Position numbers and translations under genes: made by a program. Positions 1 to 3,685 of a stretch of 5,105 bases of DNA are shown here, in pieces. Every line of letters begins with the position of its first letter. Within the stretch, counting starts at the first letter, position 1. The stretch comes from Acinetobacter sp. SAAs474 (GTDB lineage Bacteria > Pseudomonadota > Gammaproteobacteria > Pseudomonadales > Moraxellaceae): assembly GCF_032823475.1 (NCBI RefSeq), contig NZ_CP127918.1, forward strand, positions 1 through 5,105, written 5' to 3'. The notes beneath the pieces are model-generated. The model worked only from the letters and a program-made list of their open reading frames with translations, was not told where the DNA came from and did not search any database.

Positions 1-206
1 TGTTCTTCGAGGTTTAATTCCTCAAATGAAAGCACTCCAACCGTATAGCGATTTTGGAAGTCCAAGTTATCTGCTAATCGTTGGGTTAATTCAGGATCTC
101 CACTCAGTAAAACTGCACCTGGTCTATCCCGATCTTTGCCAAGTAGGTAGTCAATTGTTGCGCCTGCACTACCACCTCCCTTATTTCCCAAAAATTTAAC
201 AATCAT
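1..206 (-). CDS. mobA: MobA relaxase, N-terminal 68 residues (gene continues at 5105)
   Basis: This is the N-terminal part of a ColE1 MbeA-like (MOBP5/HEN) relaxase, which nicks oriT and stays covalently bound to the cut strand during transfer. It starts at ATG 206-204 with MIVKFLGNKGGGSAG, then IDYLLG; the glycine-rich loop followed by a Tyr (Tyr20) is the family's N-terminal signature, and Tyr20 is the presumed nicking tyrosine (Tyr19 in ColE1 MbeA). GVLSFEE near residue 60 is also family-typical. The start overlaps the mobC stop by 11 bases. An AGGA lies about 13 bases upstream, which is rather far, so translational coupling to mobC is likely. The frame is still open at base 1 with two bases of a codon left; the G at 5105 completes CAG (Gln69) and the frame continues into 5104-3686. 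The apparent truncation is therefore only the linearisation point. Confidence 0.93.
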   Translation of the reverse strand, partial: MIVKFLGNKGGGSAGATIDYLLGKDRDRPGAVLLSGDPELTQRLADNLDFQNRYTVGVLSFEELNLEE

Positions 207-528
207 AGTTGGCTAAGATTCCTTGTAGTTGTTCTCGAATGACTGCCAACTCTGCAAAGGCTCTAAGTTTTTCTATATCAGATTCCACAGTATTTACTTG
301 TCTAGCAATCTGATTGAGGTTGCCACCAATACGCCCTAAAGCTGCTAAAAGTTGAGGATCTGCCGCTTTATAATTTCTTCTTTTATTTGGCTTCTCATCT
401 AGACAAGTATTTCGAATCCAAGTCGCAAGTTCTCCTCCAGTCATTCGTTCAAGTAAGGCTTGATGTTCAGCTTCGGTCAAACGGACTTTGATCTCTTTTT
501 GTCTTTTGATGATTTCTTTCTTCGTCAT
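196..528 (-). CDS. mobC: MobC-like relaxosome accessory protein
   Basis: This 110-residue protein resembles MbeC/MobC (ColE1 MbeC is about 115 residues), which binds oriT and helps the relaxase reach the nick site. Residues 13-43 (IKVRLTEAEHQ then LATWIRNTC) look like a ribbon-helix-helix DNA-binding unit. Residues about 60-79, containing GRIGGNLNQIARQVN, carry the (A/G)RIGxNLNQIAR motif of the family. It is the first mob gene after the candidate oriT, and its stop overlaps the relaxase start. No clear Shine-Dalgarno precedes ATG 528. The frame stays open upstream to a TAA in the oriT inverted repeat but offers no ATG, GTG or TTG, so ATG 528 is the best start. I could not place its promoter. 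Confidence 0.92.
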   Translation of the reverse strand: MTKKEIIKRQKEIKVRLTEAEHQALLERMTGGELATWIRNTCLDEKPNKRRNYKAADPQLLAALGRIGGNLNQIARQVNTVESDIEKLRAFAELAVIREQLQGILANYDC

Positions 529-571
529 GACTAAATCTGCTTCAGGAATAGGGTCGGCTTTTTTTGTGAGG

Positions 572-600
572 ACAAATTGCCAAGTTAAGGCAATTTACCG
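572..600 (-). other. Candidate oriT nick region, ColE1 type
   Basis: The minus strand here reads TAAATTGC then CTTAACTTGGC. The pBR322/ColE1 nick region, as I recall it, is TATACTGG/CTTAACTATGC; about 14 of 20 bases agree, including the unbroken core CTTAACT. By analogy the nick falls on the minus strand between 590 and 589. A perfect 8-bp inverted repeat (574-581 aaattgcc, 589-596 ggcaattt) brackets the core with a seven-base spacer, a typical recognition hairpin. It lies 44-70 bases upstream of mobC, on the coding strand of the mob genes. The nick position is inferred by alignment only. Confidence 0.75.
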
Positions 601-642
601 CAACAGAAAAAGGCGAAAAGAGGGTCAAGGGATTCTTCCCTT

Positions 643-711
643 GCAAGGCACAAAAGGTAACTCTATCGAAAACTTTAGTTTTTGTATAGAGTACCCTTTG
701 TGTGTCCTTGC
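643..711. repeat. Long imperfect inverted repeat beside oriT
   Basis: The left arm (643-666: gcaagg, cacaaaagg, taactctat) pairs with the right arm (686-711: atagagtaccc, tttgtgtgtccttgc) over about 20 base pairs with small bulges. The 19-base loop contains its own small hairpin (aaaac/gtttt, 669-682). A shorter hairpin (caaggg/cccttg, 626-643) abuts it on the left. No T run follows either end, so it does not look like a simple terminator. Possible roles are a second oriT recognition structure, a single-strand priming site used after transfer, or a structured RNA; none can be chosen from the sequence. Confidence 0.65.
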
Positions 712-719
712 CCTTTTAA
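707..719. repeat. 13-bp direct repeat, copy 1
   Basis: The sequence cttgcccttttaa occurs here and again at 1272-1284, where it encodes the last residues Leu-Pro-Phe and the stop of the 802-1284 gene. The two copies bracket that gene and its promoter. In the equivalent frame this copy would also read Leu-Pro-Phe-stop, but no related coding sequence precedes it. Confidence 0.6.
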
Positions 720-764
720 AAAAAATAATAATAATTAGCCCAATATCTGTCTATTGTTAATAAG

Positions 765-773
765 TGCTAGAAT
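765..773 (+). promoter_or_regulatory. Extended -10 promoter for the 802-1284 gene
   Basis: TG, one base, then TAGAAT (768-773) forms an extended -10 element with five of six matches to TATAAT. Transcription would start near 780, about 22 bases before ATG 802. No convincing -35 is present, which extended -10 promoters tolerate. Confidence 0.5.
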
Positions 774-801
774 TGTATTTAAGAAGATTTGGATTGAAAA
801 A

Positions 802-1284
802 ATGATTAGCTTAAAACAGCTTATTAATGAGCAAGATGAATTCAATATTTACATTGATGAAAAAGTAGAAGCATTAAGGAATCATCAAACTTATTTAAAC
901 AAACTGATTCCTGAAGAATTAGTTAAAACTGGTCTTATATATACACAAGTAGAAAAAAATCCTAACAAACACATTTTTACCTATTCTGAATTAAAGATAG
1001 AGATAGAAACTAAAAATCCTGTTGATGAAAAAATTCCTTTATCACAAGCTGTATCAGAAAGATTAAAGATAGAGATTTCTATAAATCGCAAACTAAACTC
1101 TATAGCTAGAAACTATTCAATCTTAGATAGAACTAAATATAAAACTGAACATAAAGAAAATGGAACTTATCGTTATAGTGTCCATGCTAACGAAGAATCA
1201 GATAAAAACTTGTTTGATGTTTTAGAAAGAATATTTAAACATGAAGCAAAAGAACCTATGGAAGATAAAGACTTGCCCTTTTAA
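802..1284 (+). CDS. Unrecognised 160-residue protein with SSB-like C-terminal tip
   Basis: I do not recognise this family. A TTG at 754 gives a longer frame, but ATG 802 is preferred: GGA lies eight bases upstream, and an extended -10 promoter at 765-773 would put transcription start near 780, beyond the TTG. The protein is hydrophilic and charged, without signal peptide or membrane segment. Residues 1-42 look helical. Alternating polar and hydrophobic stretches at 44-50, 57-70 (HIFTYSELKIEIET) and 88-94 suggest beta strands. The last eight residues, MEDKDLPF, closely resemble the acidic SSB tip (E. coli SSB ends MDFDDDIPF), which docks PriA, RecQ, exonuclease I and Pol III chi. The SSB N-terminal signature is not visible, so it may be a divergent SSB or another protein using the SSB docking peptide. 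Its stop is 12 bases from the candidate origin, which favours a DNA-replication link. AT content is high even for this plasmid. Confidence 0.8.
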   Translation: MISLKQLINEQDEFNIYIDEKVEALRNHQTYLNKLIPEELVKTGLIYTQVEKNPNKHIFTYSELKIEIETKNPVDEKIPLSQAVSERLKIEISINRKLNSIARNYSILDRTKYKTEHKENGTYRYSVHANEESDKNLFDVLERIFKHEAKEPMEDKDLPF

Positions 1285-1295
1285 TTAAGGGCAAG
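1272..1295. repeat. 9-bp hairpin at the gene end beside the origin (direct repeat copy 2)
   Basis: cttgccctt (1272-1280) and aagggcaag (1287-1295) are perfect complements around a six-base loop. The hairpin holds the stop codon of the 802-1284 gene and touches the candidate replication origin. No T run follows on the plus strand, and only a broken one on the minus strand (TCTTTATC), so terminator strength is doubtful. Bases 1272-1284 are the second copy of the 13-bp repeat at 707-719. Confidence 0.65.
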
Positions 1296-1296
1296 A

Positions 1297-1328
1297 GCTG
1301 ATATCTGATTTAGGCTACTTGGTACACT
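1297..1328 (-). other. Candidate ColE2-type replication origin (oriV)
   Basis: Read on the minus strand, the rep strand, the segment is GTGTACCAAGTAGCC followed by TAAATCAGATATCAGC. The minimal ColE2-P9 origin, as I recall it, is TGAGACCAGATAAGCC followed by TTATCAGATAACAGC. ACCA, the TAGCC/AAGCC block, ATCAGATA and CAGC agree in order, with one-base insertions and deletions between blocks, the kind of change known to separate ColE2 from ColE3 specificity. In ColE2 the origin also lies past the 3' end of rep, in this orientation. Here a plus-strand gene (1393-1866) sits between rep and the origin. Rep would bind here and synthesise its own short primer for DNA polymerase I. Confidence 0.72.
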
Positions 1329-1339
1329 TGTAAATAATA

Positions 1340-1369
1340 CCGACAACCCAATAATCAGTGCAGGATAAT
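1340..1369 (+). promoter_or_regulatory. Probable promoter of the HEAT-repeat gene
   Basis: CCGACA (1340-1345) and GATAAT (1364-1369) are separated by 18 bases, matching the sigma-70 consensus at four and five of six positions. Transcription would start near 1376, about 17 bases before ATG 1393. It lies immediately beyond the candidate origin, so transcription or replication proteins could interfere with each other here. Confidence 0.45.
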
Positions 1370-1392
1370 AAACAAGTTTCAAAGGAATTATC

Positions 1393-1866
1393 ATGGCTAG
1401 CTATGATGTTGTAGAACAAACACCTGAAAATATCGAAGAGTTAAAAACGCTAGCAGCAACTAAAACAAGTTATCAAACTCGCTTAACTGCTATTCACCAA
1501 TTACGCAAGTATAAGTGCCGTCAAAGCATTGATATTTTGTGGCGATTGATGATGCAAGATAAAGTTTACGCTGTTCAAGAAGAAGCCTTTCGAGCACTTC
1601 AACGCTTCGATGAAAAAGTTAAACTTCCTCGTAAGCAAAAAGGACACCTTGTTAAAGATATTAACAAACGCCTAGAGAAGGTTAATAACTCATTTAAAGG
1701 TGATTCTTGTACCATTGAAGAATTTAAAGAGCGATTTAAAAGCCTTTATCCAACTGAGTTTGATATTTATTCATTTGAGAAAAAAGGAAAAATGGATTCT
1801 TGGATTAAAAATGTATTAGCTTCCTTACCAAGTAATCCTCCAGCTCCTAAAAAAGATATTGCTTAA
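1393..1866 (+). CDS. Small HEAT-repeat-like plasmid protein
   Basis: This 157-residue, soluble, basic protein has an excellent start: AAGGA lies six bases before ATG 1393. Residues about 27-72 read as paired amphipathic helices of a HEAT repeat (TRLTAIHQLRKYKC, SIDILWRLMM, then VYAVQEEAFRALQRF), with the usual hydrophobic spacing and a D-x-x-Y/V-A-V-x-x-x-A step. A very basic stretch (73-97, many Lys and Arg) follows, then a second small domain (about 105-146) with conserved-looking aromatics (FKSLYPTEFDIYSF, SWIKNVLASLP). HEAT repeats bind proteins or nucleic acid; no catalytic motif is visible, and the role is unknown. Copy control, partition or protection from host functions are only guesses. 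The TAA overlaps the rep stop on the other strand (shared bases 1863-1866), and its terminator lies within rep. Confidence 0.85.
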   Translation: MASYDVVEQTPENIEELKTLAATKTSYQTRLTAIHQLRKYKCRQSIDILWRLMMQDKVYAVQEEAFRALQRFDEKVKLPRKQKGHLVKDINKRLEKVNNSFKGDSCTIEEFKERFKSLYPTEFDIYSFEKKGKMDSWIKNVLASLPSNPPAPKKDIA

Positions 1867-2777
1867 AGCTGCAACCATTTTTGAATGGAAGTCGGACTGA
1901 CTTCCATTTTTTTTGCAATTTTACGAATACTAAGCCCATTTTTTCTTAAAACTTTGGCTTCTTCTCGTCTATTTTCAAACTGATCTGATCTAGCTTTCCC
2001 ACCTAAAGCACCTTTCCTACTTTGTCTATCTATAAATTCTTGATAGCAGTAAGCATCTTTCTTCCAGCAGTACGTTGCAATGCTTTTTGCTGTAGCTTTG
2101 ATTTCTGAATATGGTAATGCCTCTAAAAACGCCTCATTTACGCTTAAACACTGCTTAGTGACTTCCTCTAGCCAAGTATTATAAACACCACCTCGATGCG
2201 CTCTAACAGCCGTATATGCCCATTTACGGACTGTATCGAACAGGGTGCAGTTACGTCCAAGCCCTGAAACCTCTTGTTTCTTGCTTAGTTTCTTTGGTAA
2301 CTCGATAAAATCAGCTAAATAATCGAGCGTATAGGCTCTTTCAGTCCAAAAAGTTGTACGCCAATCAGGGTGAAAAGGGTTTTTTGTAATGAGGTGACTG
2401 TACCCAACATCAGCACCAAGTTTATTTGCTAGTCCGGCTTGGATCTTAGCTGCATAGCTAATAGCTTTTTGACTGGCTAATTCACTGGTACACAGGGGTA
2501 TTTCTAATTTGTAACAGATATGAGCATGACCATTTTTTAGGGTCTGCGCTGTCCAATAAGGCATTGGTAGATTTGCATCATGCCAAGCCATAACAGCTTC
2601 AGCACGATCTATATCGAAAAAGAAGTAATGAATCATACAAGGCTGATTACCCTGTATGTATTGCATGTTGATTGCCGTTTTCTTCGGTCTTATTTGTAAG
2701 CCGTACAGTAAGTCGTCTGCACAGTATGGTTTATAGGCAAGATTGTTAAAAAAATCCGCCAATTGAGCAACATTCAT
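1863..2777 (-). CDS. rep: ColE2-type replication initiator Rep (primase-like)
   Basis: This 304-residue protein closely follows ColE2/ColE3 Rep (about 300 residues), which binds the plasmid origin and makes the primer RNA there. Matching blocks in order: NLAYKPYCADDLLYG (12-26; ColE2 has KPYCTNDFAYG), FDIDR (54-58; acidic pair of the primase-like active site), KNGHAHICY (81-89), KLGADVGYSHLITKNPFHP (119-137), GLGRNCTLFDTVRKWAY (172-188, in the primase C-terminal PriCT-1-like domain), and a C-terminal helix-turn-helix (GLSIRKIAKKMEVSPTSI, 281-298) for origin binding. A TTG at 2786 would add three residues, but ATG 2777 is preferred. No Shine-Dalgarno is visible; ColE2 rep also lacks a canonical one and relies on leader RNA structure. 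The gene converges on the HEAT-like gene with overlapping stop codons. Confidence 0.95.
   Translation of the reverse strand: MNVAQLADFFNNLAYKPYCADDLLYGLQIRPKKTAINMQYIQGNQPCMIHYFFFDIDRAEAVMAWHDANLPMPYWTAQTLKNGHAHICYKLEIPLCTSELASQKAISYAAKIQAGLANKLGADVGYSHLITKNPFHPDWRTTFWTERAYTLDYLADFIELPKKLSKKQEVSGLGRNCTLFDTVRKWAYTAVRAHRGGVYNTWLEEVTKQCLSVNEAFLEALPYSEIKATAKSIATYCWKKDAYCYQEFIDRQSRKGALGGKARSDQFENRREEAKVLRKNGLSIRKIAKKMEVSPTSIQKWLQL
1884..1914 (+). terminator. Rho-independent terminator inside the 3' end of rep
   Basis: A perfect 10-bp stem (aatggaagtc, 1884-1893; gacttccatt, 1899-1908) with a five-base loop is followed by a T run covering 1907-1914. It would end plus-strand transcripts of the 1393-1866 gene. 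It is written in the antisense of rep codons for residues about 288-298, part of the C-terminal helix-turn-helix, so one stretch serves both purposes. Confidence 0.85.
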
Positions 2778-2780
2778 ATT

Positions 2781-2803
2781 TTGCAACGTCCGAAAGGTTG
2801 CAA
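2781..2803 (-). promoter_or_regulatory. Rep leader hairpin at the start codon
   Basis: Seven perfect base pairs (ttgcaac, 2781-2787; gttgcaa, 2797-2803) enclose a nine-base loop, which on the rep mRNA reads CUUUCGGAC and contains a YUNR-type UUCG. The stem ends three bases before ATG 2777 and includes the alternative TTG. A hairpin in place of a Shine-Dalgarno fits the known structure-dependent translation of ColE2 rep. Confidence 0.5.
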
Positions 2804-2825
2804 ACGCTCAAAACATAGGTAAAAT
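2798..2825 (+). promoter_or_regulatory. Candidate antisense RNA promoter
   Basis: TTGCAA (2798-2803), a 16-base spacer and TAAAAT (2820-2825) form a good sigma-70 promoter reading rightward, away from rep and against its leader. Transcription would begin near 2832. The -35 overlaps the right arm of the rep leader hairpin. Confidence 0.5.
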
Positions 2826-2831
2826 ACAAGT

Positions 2832-2910
2832 ATCGAATTTGCGTTTACTTATGTTTTAAGCATTTGTTAAACAAAGAGAAAAAAGTAGGTCGCCAAACCT
2901 GCTTTTTTTT
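2832..2910 (+). ncRNA. Putative antisense copy-control RNA (RNAI-like)
   Basis: ColE2-type plasmids limit Rep with a short RNA antisense to the untranslated leader of rep mRNA. A roughly 79-base plus-strand transcript from the TTGCAA/TAAAAT promoter to the terminator at 2910 would match that in position and orientation. It could form a small inner stem (tttgt/acaaa near 2864-2876) and the terminator stem. ColE2 RNAI is longer (about 115 bases as I recall), so the 5' end is uncertain. Confidence 0.5.
2879..2910 (+). terminator. Terminator in the rep upstream region, possibly bidirectional
   Basis: A stem (agtaggt 2884-2890, acctgct 2897-2903, one G-T pair) with loop cgccaa is flanked by an A run on the left and a T8 run on the right (2903-2910). 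On the plus strand it is a strong Rho-independent terminator for the antisense RNA. The A run supplies a T run on the minus strand, so it may also stop read-through from the toxin operon or form the first stem of the rep leader. Confidence 0.8.
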
Positions 2911-2922
2911 CGCCTGAAAGAA

Positions 2923-2931
2923 AATCTAACA
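2923..2931 (-). promoter_or_regulatory. Candidate rep promoter (extended -10)
   Basis: The minus strand reads TG, T, TAGATT (2931 to 2923), an extended -10 with four of six matches in the hexamer. A weak TTTTAA lies 17 bases further upstream. Start near 2916 would give a rep leader of about 140 bases beginning just before the terminator-like stem, so the antisense RNA would cover its 5' half. This is the best site I can see, not a strong one. Confidence 0.3.
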
Positions 2932-2973
2932 CAACTTTAATACTTTTAAAAGTTATTGATTTTCTTCATGTTA

Positions 2974-3013
2974 TAACTGAATATTTGTCAATATATGGAC
3001 AAATATTCAGTTA
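2974..3013. repeat. 16-bp perfect inverted repeat at the toxin stop codon
   Basis: taactgaatatttgtc (2974-2989) and its exact complement (2998-3013) are separated by the eight bases aatatatg. The right arm contains the TAA of the toxin gene. No T run follows on the minus strand, so it may act as a 3'-end stabilising hairpin, a weak terminator or a protein-binding site. The 2914-2970 stretch next to it is AT-rich, with a 12-base palindrome acttttaaaagt at 2942-2953. Confidence 0.75.
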
Positions 3014-3298
3014 GATATTTCTAGAAGTATGCAGAATTCTTACGATAAAAACCTGCTTTGTACCCTCATTAATCTGAATGATTGCTCGATAGGGACTATC
3101 AGAAATAAGCATTTCTCTTGTTCCTAAACTTCCCTTCTTTTTGGTTCGATTTGGTGAGAAATACAGGGTTTCTAGCTGTTCAGTAATTTTTAAATACATC
3201 CCTTCTGCTAGTTTTTCACCCCATGTCTCTATGCCATACGCCAAAATTTCAATTAAATCCTGTTCTGCTTGTGGCAAGTAAGAAACTTCATAGGTCAT
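3011..3298 (-). CDS. RelE/ParE-superfamily toxin
   Basis: This 95-residue protein is the toxin of a type II toxin-antitoxin pair. The start (YEVSYLPQAEQDLIEILAYG), the helix with WGEKLAEGMYLKI, and the end (YRAIIQINEG, then VFIVRILHTSRNI) follow the RelE/ParE fold: strand, two long helices, then a beta sheet ending in a basic strand. The helical hairpin and the RILHxxRNI ending lean towards the ParE branch, whose studied members poison DNA gyrase, but a RelE-like mRNA target cannot be excluded. Its ATG overlaps the antitoxin TGA (ATGA), so translation is coupled and antitoxin is made first. No separate ribosome site is needed. The frame is intact and full length for the family. Confidence 0.9.
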   Translation of the reverse strand: MTYEVSYLPQAEQDLIEILAYGIETWGEKLAEGMYLKITEQLETLYFSPNRTKKKGSLGTREMLISDSPYRAIIQINEGTKQVFIVRILHTSRNI

Positions 3299-3609
3299 CT
3301 TTTACGGCTCGCTACTAAGTCTCGTGCTTTTTGCATTGCAGTCGCATGTACTGACTTCATTTCTTTCGTATCAGATGGATGCGATTTCAAAGCATTTAAC
3401 GCTTCTGTAATTTTCTCTTTTTCCCAGTCTTCATAATCATCATCTTGCACATCAAAAAGGCTTTCTAAGTGAGTACCTTTTACATCTTTTAGTGATAAAA
3501 ATACGCCAACAGGACGTTTGTTCTTGGTTACTAAGACAGGCTCTCGCTGCATAGTATCTAGTAACTCACCAAAGCGTGATTTTGCATCTTTTGCTGTAAT
3601 AACTTGCAT
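3295..3609 (-). CDS. Phd/YefM-family antitoxin
   Basis: This 104-residue antitoxin precedes its toxin, the normal order. Residues 1-45 (MQVITAKDAKSRFGELLDTM, then PVLVTKNKRPVGVFLSLKD) are the Phd/YefM DNA-binding fold: the short strand, the AKxxFGELLD helix, and the strand pair around KNxxPVGV. The acidic middle (DVQDDDYEDWEKEKI) and the basic, flexible C-terminus would wrap and neutralise the toxin. GAGG lies seven bases before ATG 3609, a strong ribosome site. The protein probably represses its own promoter at the palindrome 3638-3650. The gene lies 76 bases past the relaxase stop, so some read-through from the mob operon is possible. Confidence 0.92.
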   Translation of the reverse strand: MQVITAKDAKSRFGELLDTMQREPVLVTKNKRPVGVFLSLKDVKGTHLESLFDVQDDDYEDWEKEKITEALNALKSHPSDTKEMKSVHATAMQKARDLVASRKR

Positions 3610-3637
3610 TTTAAAACCTCATAAAAGTAGGCGTTTT

Positions 3638-3650
3638 GTCTATTTTAGAC
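3638..3650 (-). promoter_or_regulatory. Operator palindrome over the toxin-antitoxin promoter
   Basis: gtcta-ttt-tagac is a perfect 5-bp inverted repeat 29 bases before the antitoxin start. On the minus strand it contains TAAAAT, a fair -10 element, with TAGATT 16 bases upstream as a weak -35. A palindrome covering the -10 is what an autorepressing Phd/YefM antitoxin would bind. Confidence 0.5.
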
Positions 3651-3685
3651 TTTTTTTGCAAGTAATCTAGAAGAATTTATTAAAT

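Larger units (their letters stand above)
529..764. other. Non-coding mobilization control region
   Basis: This 236-base stretch between mobC and the promoter of the 802-1284 gene holds the candidate oriT (572-600), a small hairpin (626-643), the long inverted repeat (643-711) and the first 13-bp repeat (707-719). A plus-strand open frame covering 488-760 is antisense to the mobC start and oriT, has no recognisable protein features, and is not called a gene. Its composition (purine-rich 601-632, A-rich 718-730) suits DNA unwinding. Confidence 0.6.

Noticed and set aside
488..760. Plus-strand open frame of 90 codons
   Set aside because: It runs antisense through the mobC start, oriT and the long hairpin, and its translation has no recognisable motif or conserved look.
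754..801. TTG 754 as the start of the orphan gene
   Set aside because: It lies upstream of the likely transcription start (about 780) and has no ribosome site; ATG 802 has both.
1287..1392. Iteron array at the origin
   Set aside because: No repeated 17-22-base units are present; the ColE2-type origin does not need iterons.
2778..2786. TTG 2786 as the rep start
   Set aside because: An ATG lies three codons later with the hairpin ending just before it, and the TTG is inside the stem; ATG 2777 is simpler, though not proven.
2836..2866. Possible Xer/pdif site (TTATGTT-like piece near 2849)
   Set aside because: Only one half-site resembles XerD; the partner half at six-base spacing does not match XerC, and the piece lies in the rep leader.
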